Positions 33,716-42,394 are shown, counted from the stretch's first letter. The stretch: 64,000 nucleotides of DNA from Herbidospora sakaeratensis (GCF_001570525.1 NZ_BBXC01000011.1:538113-602112), one strand, 5' to 3'. Numbers and translations: made by a program. Notes: a model not told the origin generated them from the sequence alone.

Positions 33716-33787
33716 CTCGATCGCAAGCGATTCGGCATCGACTGCCGTTTATGACCCCCGGTAAAGATCTGACAGGAGCTCCTGACA

Positions 33788-33809
33788 ATGCGCCGTAAAA
33801 GCGGCGCAT
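33788..33809 (+). promoter_or_regulatory. Hairpin in the region before the barstar gene
   Basis: ATGCGCCG (33788-33795) pairs perfectly with CGGCGCAT (33802-33809) over a TAAAAG loop, 79 nt before the barstar start. It sits in a divergent promoter region, so it may be an operator or a leader structure. A 12-bp palindrome CAGGAGCTCCTG lies just upstream at 33773-33784. Confidence 0.35.
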
Positions 33810-33888
33810 AAGCCAATAAGAAGAGTTGTTTTTATCCGGAACATTCCCGGACATGTGGGAAGCGCCTCTCTCGGGGAAGACCGCAACC

Positions 33889-34263
33889 ATGTTGAGTCGG
33901 TTTGTACGAGCTCCCCGGACGGTCGGGGTCGCCACCGCCATCGCCGAGGTCAAGGAGCGGGGAGCCGTCCCCCACCTCGTCGACGGCGCCGAAATGGTCA
34001 CCTCCGCCGCCGCCTTCGAAGCCATCGCCCACGCGCTCGATTTTCCGGAAGGTTTCGGTCACTGCCTCGATTCCCTGTACGACCACCTGACGGACCTGTC
34101 GTGGTTGTCACCCGGTGAGCACGTACTCATCTGGTCGAAGCCGTCGGTCCTCCGCAAGATCGACGCGACGTCCTACGACGGCCTCGGATCGGCCCTCTCG
34201 GACGCCGCCACGGACGGCACCAAGGGCGACGCGACCTTGACCGTGATCATGCTGGACAACTGA
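33889..34263 (+). CDS. Barstar-family (RNase inhibitor-like) protein
   Basis: A 124-aa protein. The conserved barstar core is LDFPEGFGHCLDSLYDHLTDLSW, preceded by HLVDGAEMVTSAAAFEAIAH. Barstar folds inhibit barnase-type ribonucleases. ATG 33889 has GGGGAAG nine bases upstream; TTG 33826 and ATG 33853 are also in frame but less likely. No barnase-like RNase gene or WXG100/polymorphic toxin gene is nearby, so this is an orphan immunity-type protein. It could protect against toxins from other cells or have a different regulatory role. Confidence 0.85.
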   Translation: MLSRFVRAPRTVGVATAIAEVKERGAVPHLVDGAEMVTSAAAFEAIAHALDFPEGFGHCLDSLYDHLTDLSWLSPGEHVLIWSKPSVLRKIDATSYDGLGSALSDAATDGTKGDATLTVIMLDN

Positions 34264-34675
34264 ACCGGCGGGACGCCGCCCCGCCTCCACGCCGCCCATG
34301 CGGCCCACAGATTCACCGGCCGGCCGCCAGACGGCCATCCGGGGGTCACCGCTGACCACATGCGTCCACTACGTTGACCGAAACGTTGCTTTCGGGTGGT
34401 GTCGTACCTCACATGTGCAACCGGTGGGCTACACAGCGGAGTGTGACCACCGTCACCCCAGGGCTCGATAGATTAGTTATCTATGCAGGTGACGAACGGA
34501 TCCCGAGGCGACGGAGCGTCATCGTCCGACCGGCGTCGCGATAGAGAAAAGCGGCGAATCGGTGTCAAACCCGAATAGCCCCCATTTCGTTGCGAACGCC
34601 ACCTAGTTCCACAGCTCACGCGTTGCTATTGTTTCGCCACTATTAACGCATGTGTTCGCCCTCTGCTGAGGTCCC
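34264..34675. other. Intergenic region (412 bp) between barstar and the conservon kinase
   Basis: No gene was found here. The sequence is visibly richer in A/T than its surroundings around 34460-34490 and 34555-34650. The only clear structure is an inverted repeat ATAGAT-N5-ATCTAT at 34468-34484. It presumably contains the promoter of the sensor kinase gene. I could not assign convincing -10/-35 elements. Confidence 0.5.
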
Positions 34676-36802
34676 ATGGCTGGCCGCAAACGCTCCATCC
34701 GGTTCAAGATCTTCGCGGTCTTGCTCGCGCCCGTGACCGCACTCGCGGTCATCTGGGCGTTGACCGCGGCTATTACCCTCACTTCCGGGCGGGAATACCT
34801 CCGGGTCGGAAGGGTCTATGAGCACATCGTCCTCCCGTCACGCGCCGTGCTGACCGAGTTACAACACGAGCGCCTGATGTCGGTCACCTACCTTGGTGGC
34901 AACTCCGACTTCCACGCCGACCTCGACGCCCAGCAGAAGCGCACCGACGAGATCGCGGCCGGCCTGGCCGGGCACGCCGTCGCCGGGCGCGAGTCGGCGC
35001 CGCCGGCGCTCTGGGACCGCGTACAGGAACTGCTCCGGCAGCTCGACCGGCTCGACGGGCTGCGCAGCCAGGTGGAGAACCGGGAGATCGGCCGCCTCGA
35101 CGCCCTCACGCAGTACAGCGAGATCGCCGAGGTCGGCTGGCAGGTGTACGACCGCATGATGATCGCCCCCGACCTCGACCTGATCGACCAGACGAAGGCC
35201 GTCGTCATGGTCGGCCGGGCCCGCGAGATCGTCAGCCAGCAGTCGGCCCTGCTGGCCGGCACCCTGGGCACCGGCCGGATGAGCGACCGCGAGCAGGCCG
35301 TCTTCGTCGACATGGCCGCCAAGCGCTCCGTCCTCTACAGCCTCGGCTTCTCCGGCCTCGAGGGCTCGATGCGCGACCCCTACGTGAAGCTCAACGGGTC
35401 CCCGGCCTACCTCGACTTCGTGAAGCTCGAAGGCTCGGTCCGCGACAAGGTCCGGCCCGACGGGCCGCTGCCGCCCGAGGCGGGCCGCTGGCAGGCCACC
35501 GCCGAGGCGCTCTCGATCACCCTCGACAAGCTGGGCGGCCAGGCCAGCGTCGAGATCGGCAACCGCATGCAGCCGGCCGTCATGAACGTGCTCATCCGGC
35601 TCGGCGTGCTCGCCGTCGTCGGCCTGATCGCCCTCGTCGTCACGCTTCTGGTGTCGGTGAGGTTCGGCCGCCGGATCTCCGCCGAGCTGGGCGCGCTGCA
35701 GAACGCGGCCGTCGACCTGTCGGACCGGCGGCTGCCCGACATCGTGCGCCGGCTCAGCCGGGGCGACGACGTCGACGTCAGGGCCGAGACCCCGCCGGTC
35801 GAGGTGCCCGGCAACACCGCCGAGGTCGCGACGGTCACCAACGCCTTCACGTCGGTGCAGTCGACCGCCGTCCAAGCGGCGGTCGGCCAGGCGCAGCTGC
35901 GGCAGGGCGTCAACAAGGTGTTCCTCAACCTGGCCCGCAGAAACCAATCGTTGTTGCACCGGCAGCTGGGCATCCTCGACGGCCTGGAGCGGCAGACCGA
36001 CGACCCGAACCTGCTGGAGCAGCTGTTCGGCCTCGACCACCTGACCACCCGCATGCGCCGCCACGCCGAGGGCCTGATCATCCTGTCGGGCGCGGTCCCG
36101 GGCCGCGGCTGGCGGGAGCCGGTCGCGCTGTTCGACGTCGTCCGCGCCTCGGTCGAGGAGGTCGAGGACTACCTGCGGGTCGACGTGAACGTGCCGCTGC
36201 ACGCCAAGCTGGTCGGCCCGGCCGTCACCGACGCCATCCACCTGATCGCCGAGCTCGTCGAGAACGCGACGATCTTCTCCCCGCCGCACACCCGGGTCAC
36301 CGTCCACGGCGACCTGGCGGCGCGCGGGTTCGTCCTGGAGATCGAGGACCGGGGGCTCGGGCTGAACGCCGAGGAGATGGCCGCCATCAACGAGCGGCTG
36401 GCCGACCCGCCGGAGTTCGACCTCGCCGACAGCGACCGCCTCGGCCTGTTCGTCGTCGGACGGCTGGCCAAGCGGCACGACATCACCGTCAACCTGCGGC
36501 CCTCGCCGTACGGCGGCACCACGGCCATCGTGCTGATCCCGACCGAGCTCGTGGTCATGCCCAACCCCGAGGAGATCGCGGCGACCGAGCGCCTGGTGCC
36601 GGCGCAGCCGTCCGAGGCGCCGCTGCTGGCGCCGGTGTCGGGCCGGCACGGCCAGGGGGCCAAGGCCGCGGCCGAGACGAACCTGCCCCGGCGGGTCAGG
36701 CAGGCGAACATGGCGCCGCAACTGCGGGAGGAACAGGGCAAGCCCGACTTGTACTCTTCCTTCCAGGCCGGTTGGCGCCGAGCGGAGGAAGACGAAGCGT
36801 GA
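34676..36802 (+). CDS. Conservon-type sensor histidine kinase (CvnA-like, nitrate/nitrite-sensing NIT domain)
   Basis: A 708-aa membrane kinase. A first transmembrane helix (FAVLLAPVTALAVIWALTAA) is followed by an extracellular NIT-type all-helical sensor (about residues 45-300) and a second helix (VLIRLGVLAVVGLIALVVTLLV). A linker carries VFLNLARRNQSLLHRQLGILDGLE in place of a classical H-box. The ATPase domain (LIAELVENATIFSPPHTRVTV, EIEDRGLGLNAEEM, LGLFVVGRLAKRHDI) follows, then a disordered tail. This matches CvnA proteins of actinomycete conservons, which act with roadblock, DUF742 and GTPase partners. Only the DUF742 partner follows here, by GTGA overlap. Confidence 0.9.
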   Translation: MAGRKRSIRFKIFAVLLAPVTALAVIWALTAAITLTSGREYLRVGRVYEHIVLPSRAVLTELQHERLMSVTYLGGNSDFHADLDAQQKRTDEIAAGLAGHAVAGRESAPPALWDRVQELLRQLDRLDGLRSQVENREIGRLDALTQYSEIAEVGWQVYDRMMIAPDLDLIDQTKAVVMVGRAREIVSQQSALLAGTLGTGRMSDREQAVFVDMAAKRSVLYSLGFSGLEGSMRDPYVKLNGSPAYLDFVKLEGSVRDKVRPDGPLPPEAGRWQATAEALSITLDKLGGQASVEIGNRMQPAVMNVLIRLGVLAVVGLIALVVTLLVSVRFGRRISAELGALQNAAVDLSDRRLPDIVRRLSRGDDVDVRAETPPVEVPGNTAEVATVTNAFTSVQSTAVQAAVGQAQLRQGVNKVFLNLARRNQSLLHRQLGILDGLERQTDDPNLLEQLFGLDHLTTRMRRHAEGLIILSGAVPGRGWREPVALFDVVRASVEEVEDYLRVDVNVPLHAKLVGPAVTDAIHLIAELVENATIFSPPHTRVTVHGDLAARGFVLEIEDRGLGLNAEEMAAINERLADPPEFDLADSDRLGLFVVGRLAKRHDITVNLRPSPYGGTTAIVLIPTELVVMPNPEEIAATERLVPAQPSEAPLLAPVSGRHGQGAKAAAETNLPRRVRQANMAPQLREEQGKPDLYSSFQAGWRRAEEDEA

Positions 36803-37140
36803 CCGAAGAACCGCCTCTGCTGCGCCCGTTCACCCTCACCAGAGGGAGGACCCGGCCCACCGGGCCGGAGTTCGAGCTGATGACGATCATCCGGGCGGTG
36901 CCGGGCGCACTGCTCGGGGGGCTCACCCCCGAGGAGCTCCGGATCGTCCGGATCTGCCAGTCGCCCGCGTCGGTCGCCGACCTCGCCTCCGACGTGGGCC
37001 TGTCGCTGAACGTGGTCAGGATCCTGCTGAGCGGTCTGCGCGACCGGAACGTCATCACCGCCCGGCCGCAGGCCACCGTGGCCCAGCTGCCGGAGGAGCG
37101 GATCCTGCGCGAGGTCATCCAGGGTTTGCGAGCCCTCTGA
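36799..37140 (+). CDS. DUF742 protein (CvnC-like)
   Basis: A 113-aa protein beginning at GTG 36799, which overlaps the kinase stop. It has PLLRPFTLTRGRTRP, then FELMTIIRAVPGALLGGLTPEELRIVRIC and a winged-helix-like stretch SVADLASDVGLSLNVVRILLSGLRDRNVI, the DUF742 signature. In complete conservons it is third, after a roadblock protein and before a small GTPase. Here it directly follows the kinase, and no GTPase gene comes next. The last 26 bp overlap the gene on the opposite strand. Confidence 0.9.
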   Translation: MTEEPPLLRPFTLTRGRTRPTGPEFELMTIIRAVPGALLGGLTPEELRIVRICQSPASVADLASDVGLSLNVVRILLSGLRDRNVITARPQATVAQLPEERILREVIQGLRAL

Positions 37141-37480
37141 GGGCCTCGTCGAGATGCCGGCGCGCCGGTTCGAGCACCTGCTCGGTGTAGTGGCCGAGCA
37201 GGTCCGCCGGACCTTCGGGTAACAGAAGTAACTCCTCGCCGTCGAGGTCGACCGTCCCGTCGACGGCCCAGTCGGGGCCGTCGGGGCGGAGCCGCACCTC
37301 ACAGACCAGTTCGCGGCCGTCGGGAAGGGTGTACGAAACCCCGAGGCGCACCTTGCCCACGAGATCGGTGATCGGCGACCAGCGCCGGATGTCGGGATGG
37401 AAGTCGAGGTAAAGGTCCCGACCGGCCTCGGAAAAAGTGCTGGCAGCGGCCATTACGGCCCGGAGAAGATCGTCGCGCAC
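37115..37480 (-). CDS. Hypothetical protein, 121 aa
   Basis: Not recognised. The protein starts MRDDLLRAVMAAASTFSEAG and has a central beta-rich part (KVRLGVSYTLPDGRELVCEVRL, DWAVDGTVDLDGEELLLLPE) and a C-terminal helix (HYTEQVLEPARRHLDEALRG). It looks like a small soluble alpha/beta protein. It is convergent with the DUF742 gene (26-bp overlap) and divergent from the secreted beta-helix gene. Coding quality is good, and the conserved-looking ends argue for a real gene. Confidence 0.55.
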   Translation of the reverse strand: MRDDLLRAVMAAASTFSEAGRDLYLDFHPDIRRWSPITDLVGKVRLGVSYTLPDGRELVCEVRLRPDGPDWAVDGTVDLDGEELLLLPEGPADLLGHYTEQVLEPARRHLDEALRGLANPG

Positions 37481-37589
37481 GGCTCGGTTAATCCTCGTTA
37501 ATACAGGGATTCTCTGTGACCTGAGGGACTCAGGCCGTTTTTGTAACTTCTGTGTACACGATCACGACCCTCTCGGTATGAAAGGGCCT

Positions 37590-39941
37590 ATGCCTCTTCG
37601 TTATAGAAGATTCGTCATCTGTTCGCTTGCCGTCAGCGGCGCGATCGGAGTCGACGTGGCCACTCAGGCGATCGCGGCCCCGCCCGCGTCGGACGCGGTT
37701 CACGTGTCGGCGAGCTCGGGTGACGACGCCAACCCGGGAACCGAGAGCGCGCCGCTGCGTACCGTCGCCGCCGCCCTCAAGCGCGCCAAGGGCGGGGTGA
37801 TGACCACGATCATCCTCCGCGGCGGCGAATACCGGGAGTCCCTGGGCAGCATCGCCAAGCCGGTGACGATCCAGTCGGCGCCCGGGGAACAGGCCTGGTT
37901 CAAGGGCAGCACCGACGTCCCGGCCGCGAAGTTCGTGCGCGACGGGGCCGCCTGGCGTCTCGACGGCTGGAACCCCCAGATCTGCCGCACCGCCTGCGTC
38001 TATCCGCCCGACATCACGACGGGCAACCTCGTCGGCGGCGACCCCGAGATGGCCTTCTACGGCGGCAAGCCGCTCCAGCAGGTGACCTCCCGCGCCGCCG
38101 TCACCGCCGGCACCTTCTTCTGGGACGGCCGCGGCGCGATCTACCTCGGCGACGACCCCGCGCGGGCCCGGGTCGAACTGGCCTCCATCGCCTACGCGGT
38201 GCACTTCCTGCCCGGCTCGGAGAACTCCGTGCTGCGCGGCCTCGGCTTCGCCCACTACGCGACCAGCCAGGACTACCGCAAGAAGCCGGCCGCGATCATC
38301 TCGCAGGCCAGGGGGGTCGTGCTGGAGGACAACACGGTCACCCTCAACGCGGCGGCCGGGGTGTCGGCGCTCGCCAGCGACATGCGCCTGATCGGGAACA
38401 GGATCACCGCCAACGGCTTCACCGGGATCAGCTCCCACAAGGCCGCCAACCTGACGATGTACGGCAACGTCGTCTCGGGCAACAACACCGAGAAGATCGG
38501 CCTGGTCGCGGTCTCGAGCCTCGCCGGGGCCGGGATGAAGGCGACCTTCCTCGTGAACGCCAACATCCGCGACAACGTGTTCGACGGCAACCAGGGCGCG
38601 GGGTTCTGGTGCGACCTGTCGTGCGAGAACGTGCGGCTGGTGCGGAACGTGGCCCGGGGCAACGCCAAGCACGGCATGTACTACGAGGTGTCCTCGCGTG
38701 CCCTCATCGCCTCGAACCTGCTGGCCGGGAACGGGCAGTTCGGGCTCAAGATCAGCGGGTCGAACAAGGTCCGCGTCTACAACAACACCATGGCCGACAA
38801 CGCCTCCCCGATCCAGGTCGCCGAGGACCCCCGCCCTCACCTGGACCGCTGTAACGCCGACAACTGTCCCGCTCCCGACGCGGTGGCGCGCGGGGTGACC
38901 TGGGACACCGCCGACGTGACCCTGATCAACAACATCTTCTCCGGCCGCTCGGGCGGCGGCGCGCTCGTGGACACGGTCGACGCCAACAGCGCGTCGTCGG
39001 GCAAGCGGGTCGGCGCGGCGAAGATGATCCCCGCCGGGCAGATGGACAACAACGGCTACTACCGCCCGACGACCGCCTCCCAGGTGGCCAAGTGGGCGCT
39101 CCCGGCCGGCAACGACCAGTCGTTCACCAGCCTGACCCAGCTCAAGTCGACCGGCCGCGAGAACAACGCGCACTACCAGGAGGGCGCGGAGGGCTACTTC
39201 AACGGCGACGGCTACAAGCTGAAGTCGGGCTCCCCGGCGTCCACAGCCGGCGCCCCGCTCCCCGAGGACGTCGCGGCGGCGATCGGCGTCGACCCGGGCA
39301 AGAAGGTCCCCCTGGGCGCGTTGCGCGGCCCGAGCGTGGAGACCACTCCCCCGCCGCCCACCACGACCCCGACGCCCTCCCCGTCGGTCACGCCCACGAA
39401 GTCGCCGACCGCATCGCCCAGCGCCTCGCCGACCGCATCGCCGAGCGCCAGTCCGTCGGTCACGCCGACGCCTTCTCCCTCGCCGTCGCATACGCTCGCG
39501 CCCGTACTCGAACTGCTGCGCAGGCCCCTGTACGTCGTCACGCACCCCACCCAGGGCCACTCGCTGCTGACCCTCAGCAGAGGCGAGGCCGACAAGGCCG
39601 TGGCCCGGTACGGCTACGTCGACGAGGGCGTGACGCTGCTCGTCTCCGGCCGGGCCGCCACCGGTCTGGTGCCCATCCACCGGCTGGTCCACCCGACCTC
39701 GGGTGACCGCCTGTTCGCCCGCAACACGGTCGAGCGGGACAACGCGGTGAACCGCTCGGGTTACGTCTACGAGGGCGTCACCTTCTACGCCGTCAACCAG
39801 AACACCCCGGGCACGATCGCCGTCTACCGCCTCAGGAAGGGCGCCTACCACGCCTACGTCGTCGGCCCGCAGGCCCGCGACGCGGCCGTCGCCGACGGCT
39901 GGACCTACGAGCACATCGCGTTCTACGCCCGCCCGGCCTGA
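37590..39941 (+). CDS. Secreted right-handed beta-helix protein with Ser/Pro/Thr linker and three C-terminal DUF5648-type repeats
   Basis: A 783-aa exported protein. ATG 37590 (MPLRYRRFVICSLAVSGAIG) starts the signal peptide; ATG 37578 is in frame and the longer frame from 37437 is unlikely. Residues of about 35-580 form a beta-helix (LRTVAAALKRAKGG, NRITANGFTGISSHKAANLT, NVARGNAKHGMYYEVSSRAL, VRVYNNTMADN), paralogous to the protein at 8305-9978. A low-complexity Thr/Pro/Ser linker (about 585-635) leads to three units of roughly 45 residues (VTHPTQGHSLLTLSRGEADK, LVHPTSGDRLFARNTVERDN, YRLRKGAYHAYVVGPQARDA) like DUF5648 wall- or glycan-binding repeats. Probably it binds or modifies a polysaccharide at the cell surface; the substrate is unknown. 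Confidence 0.83.
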   Translation: MPLRYRRFVICSLAVSGAIGVDVATQAIAAPPASDAVHVSASSGDDANPGTESAPLRTVAAALKRAKGGVMTTIILRGGEYRESLGSIAKPVTIQSAPGEQAWFKGSTDVPAAKFVRDGAAWRLDGWNPQICRTACVYPPDITTGNLVGGDPEMAFYGGKPLQQVTSRAAVTAGTFFWDGRGAIYLGDDPARARVELASIAYAVHFLPGSENSVLRGLGFAHYATSQDYRKKPAAIISQARGVVLEDNTVTLNAAAGVSALASDMRLIGNRITANGFTGISSHKAANLTMYGNVVSGNNTEKIGLVAVSSLAGAGMKATFLVNANIRDNVFDGNQGAGFWCDLSCENVRLVRNVARGNAKHGMYYEVSSRALIASNLLAGNGQFGLKISGSNKVRVYNNTMADNASPIQVAEDPRPHLDRCNADNCPAPDAVARGVTWDTADVTLINNIFSGRSGGGALVDTVDANSASSGKRVGAAKMIPAGQMDNNGYYRPTTASQVAKWALPAGNDQSFTSLTQLKSTGRENNAHYQEGAEGYFNGDGYKLKSGSPASTAGAPLPEDVAAAIGVDPGKKVPLGALRGPSVETTPPPPTTTPTPSPSVTPTKSPTASPSASPTASPSASPSVTPTPSPSPSHTLAPVLELLRRPLYVVTHPTQGHSLLTLSRGEADKAVARYGYVDEGVTLLVSGRAATGLVPIHRLVHPTSGDRLFARNTVERDNAVNRSGYVYEGVTFYAVNQNTPGTIAVYRLRKGAYHAYVVGPQARDAAVADGWTYEHIAFYARPA

Positions 39942-41038
39942 CGCGCCCCGAACAGGTCCCGCAGGTAGGGGACGCGCCGCACGATCTCGTACGCCGCCAG
40001 GGTCACCGCGAACGACACCGCGACGATGGCGGCGTACTTGACGATGATCGGCGCTTGCCACTGGACGACGTGATAGGCGGTCACCACCACGACGGGCTGG
40101 TGGACGACGTAGACGAACAGGGCGGCGGCCATCAGGTAGCCGCCCTCTTCCGTCCAGGTGCGCCGGTCGAGGAAACCCAGGATGGCCACGCAGATGCACC
40201 AGGAGGCCGCGCCGTAGAGGGCCCGGGCGGCGACGTGGGCCGGCACCATGTCGGTCATCGGGTCGCCGGGGACGAGCAGGAAGCCGATCGCCCCCACGGG
40301 GAAGAGCACGCCGCCGATCAGGGCGGCGAGCGGGGCGTCTCGCCGTATGGCCGCTCTCAGCCGGTCGTCGGCGGCGACGATGTAGCCGTACAGGAAGAAC
40401 AGCAGGTAGGCCCATCGGCTCCAGGCCGCGAACTCCTGCTCAAGACCGGCGAACACGCAGACGAGCGCGATCGGCACGAAGGGCAGCAGGACGAAGCCCC
40501 GGCGCGTGAGGAAGCCGTAGTCGGGCGGGATCCAGCGTGCGGTCGCCGCCAGGACGAGCGACCAGACGACCAGCATGACCACGAACCACAGGTGGCCGAC
40601 CTCGAAGTGCTCGCCGTCCAGCACGAAGGGGAAGTCCGCGAGGTCGAGGTGGACGTCGAAGAACTCCGGCAGGAAGGCCCAGTAGCTCCCGGTCGCCCCG
40701 GCCCTGATCCACTGCGGGATCGGCACGATCGTCACGACGGCGGCGACGAGCGGCAGGCCGAGGCGCAGTAATCGGTCCTTCGCGAAGCCGCCCGCGCCGC
40801 GTTTGCGCAGGGAGTAGCAGGCCGCGACGCCCGAGACGAGGAAGAGCAGCGGCATCGCCCAGATGACCACGAATCCGGCGAGCATCATCGTGACCGAAGT
40901 GGTGTCGGCGTTCTTCACGTAGAAGTCGTCTTCGGCGTCGAACACCAGCGCCGCGTGGGCGAAGATCAGCCCGAAGACCACGACGGTCCGGATCAGATCG
41001 AGTTCCGGCCGTCGGGTGGACATCCGCTCGGTGACCAT
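39923..41038 (-). CDS. Acyltransferase-3 family membrane protein
   Basis: A 371-aa integral membrane protein with about ten hydrophobic segments. The N-terminus has PELDLIRTVVVFGLIFAHAALVF (the family's conserved Arg and His), and further motifs are LFLVSGVAACYSLRKR and HLWFVVMLVVWSL. Members O-acylate cell-surface sugars or other extracytoplasmic acceptors. It could decorate the polymer of the large locus 12 kb away, but there is no direct link. It overlaps the beta-helix gene by 19 bp tail to tail and starts 13 bp after the oxidoreductase stop, so it may be the last gene of the operon beginning at 43293. Confidence 0.83.
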   Translation of the reverse strand: MVTERMSTRRPELDLIRTVVVFGLIFAHAALVFDAEDDFYVKNADTTSVTMMLAGFVVIWAMPLLFLVSGVAACYSLRKRGAGGFAKDRLLRLGLPLVAAVVTIVPIPQWIRAGATGSYWAFLPEFFDVHLDLADFPFVLDGEHFEVGHLWFVVMLVVWSLVLAATARWIPPDYGFLTRRGFVLLPFVPIALVCVFAGLEQEFAAWSRWAYLLFFLYGYIVAADDRLRAAIRRDAPLAALIGGVLFPVGAIGFLLVPGDPMTDMVPAHVAARALYGAASWCICVAILGFLDRRTWTEEGGYLMAAALFVYVVHQPVVVVTAYHVVQWQAPIIVKYAAIVAVSFAVTLAAYEIVRRVPYLRDLFGARQAGRA

Positions 41039-41051
41039 GCCTGCCAGTGTC

Positions 41052-41987
41052 TCAGGGCACGGTGAGAACGATCTTCCCCGTGGTGCGGCCCGATTCCCCG
41101 AGTTCCATGGCCTTGCCGAGTTCGTCCAGCGGGAAGACCGCGGCGACCGCGACCCGCAGCCGCCCGGCTTCGATCAGCGCCGCGAGGCTCTTGAGCGCCG
41201 ACAGGTCGGGCTCGGCCAGCATCGACTCGACCCGCACGCCCAGCGCCGCGGCCTGTTCCCGCAGGCCGGCGGCCTCCAGCGTGCGGACGAGCGAGACCAG
41301 GACCCCGCCCGGCCGCAACACCGTGAGCGAGCGCGGGCCGTAGTCGCCCCCGATGGTGTCGACCACGGCGTCGAGCCCGTCGCACACGGTGGTGAAGTCG
41401 GTCGACCGGTAGTCGATCACCTCGTCGACGCCGAGATGGCGCAGGAAGTCGTGCTTGGCCGCGCTGGCGGTGCCGTAGACGTAGGCGCCGCGGGCCTTGG
41501 CGATCTGCACCGCCAGATGGCCGACCCCGCCCGCCGCCGCGTGCACCAGCACCTCGCCGCCGTCGCGCACCCTGGCGACGTCGACGAGCGCCTGCCAGGC
41601 GGTCAGCCCGGCCAGCGGCACCCCGGCGGCCTGCACGTGGTCGAGCACGGCCGGCTTCGGCGCGAAGGTGCGCGCGGGAGCGGTGACGTACTCGGCGAAG
41701 GAGCCGTGCCCGAACGGGTAGCGCAACATGCCGAAGACCTCGTCGCCCGGCTTGTAGATCACCGACCCGGCGCCGGCCTCCTCGACCACGCCCGAGACGT
41801 CCCACCCGAGCACGAACGGCGGCTCCCCGAGCAGGCCCCCGGTGGCGCGGTGTTTCCAGTCGGTCGGGTTGAGCCCGGCGGCGTGCACCCTGACCAGCAC
41901 CTCGGTCGGCCCCGGGACCGGTCTGGGCAGGTCGATCGTGTGCAGGACGTCGGGTCCGCCCAGGACGTCCTGGCTGACGGCCTTCAT
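41052..41987 (-). CDS. NADP-dependent oxidoreductase (zinc-type alcohol dehydrogenase/quinone reductase family)
   Basis: A 311-aa MDR protein: GroES-like domain (VLVRVHAAGLNPTDWKHRAT) and Rossmann domain (GGEVLVHAAAGGVGHLAVQIAKA). No structural zinc cysteines are visible, so it belongs to the zinc-free quinone-reductase group. ATG 41987 overlaps the VOC-gene stop (ATGA). It is fourth in an operon with two hypothetical proteins and a VOC protein, divergent from a WYL regulator, which suggests a small detoxification or catabolic unit. Confidence 0.88.
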   Translation of the reverse strand: MKAVSQDVLGGPDVLHTIDLPRPVPGPTEVLVRVHAAGLNPTDWKHRATGGLLGEPPFVLGWDVSGVVEEAGAGSVIYKPGDEVFGMLRYPFGHGSFAEYVTAPARTFAPKPAVLDHVQAAGVPLAGLTAWQALVDVARVRDGGEVLVHAAAGGVGHLAVQIAKARGAYVYGTASAAKHDFLRHLGVDEVIDYRSTDFTTVCDGLDAVVDTIGGDYGPRSLTVLRPGGVLVSLVRTLEAAGLREQAAALGVRVESMLAEPDLSALKSLAALIEAGRLRVAVAAVFPLDELGKAMELGESGRTTGKIVLTVP

Positions 41988-42388
41988 CCGAGCTCCTCGA
42001 ACAGGGTCAGTTGCAGCCCGTCGGGGGCGGTCAGCCGGGCGTTGAGCGAGTTCCACGGGGTGCGGGTCGGCGGGGCGAGGACGTCGGCGCCGTGCTCCTC
42101 CAGCAGCGCCGCCGTCGACTCGGCGTCGGGCACCTCCAGGGCGACCCTGATGTGCCCGGCCACCCGTTCGCCGACCTCGACGCGGTCGATGAACCGCGCC
42201 TGGCGTACGTCGACGATCTCGACGGTGGCCCGGCCCGCCGACAGCAGGCGGACCTTCCCGTCGTCGGAGGAGTAGTCGGCGATCTCGGGGAGGCCGAGCA
42301 CGTCGCGGTAGAAGTGGAGGGCCTCTTCGTAGTTCTCGGCCGTCACGACCAGCCGCAGTTCACGTACCTCTGTCACGGGGTGGCCCAT
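41984..42388 (-). CDS. VOC-family (glyoxalase/bleomycin-resistance fold) protein
   Basis: A 134-aa protein with the VOC opening ELRLVVTAENYEEALHFYRDVLGLPEI and the second module HIRVALEVPDAESTAALLEEHGADV, ending in a strand with Glu (LQLTLFEELG). Metal ligands are not all obvious. The function may be isomerase, dioxygenase or drug binding. ATG 42388 lies 7 bp after the preceding stop. An in-frame GTG four codons in (VTEVRELRL) is an alternative start. Confidence 0.83.
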   Translation of the reverse strand: MGHPVTEVRELRLVVTAENYEEALHFYRDVLGLPEIADYSSDDGKVRLLSAGRATVEIVDVRQARFIDRVEVGERVAGHIRVALEVPDAESTAALLEEHGADVLAPPTRTPWNSLNARLTAPDGLQLTLFEELG

Positions 42389-42394
42389 ACCCGC

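Noticed and set aside
32809-33816. Extension of the GntR frame upstream through the EamA gene
   Set aside because: It is a shadow of the transporter; the winged-helix domain begins at GTG 32808.
33889-34263. Barstar read as half of a barnase-barstar toxin-antitoxin pair
   Set aside because: No RNase-like reading frame exists on either strand nearby.
39343-39490. Repeat cluster considered as a CRISPR or minisatellite
   Set aside because: The repeats are imperfect, contiguous and in frame, encoding a Ser/Pro/Thr linker.
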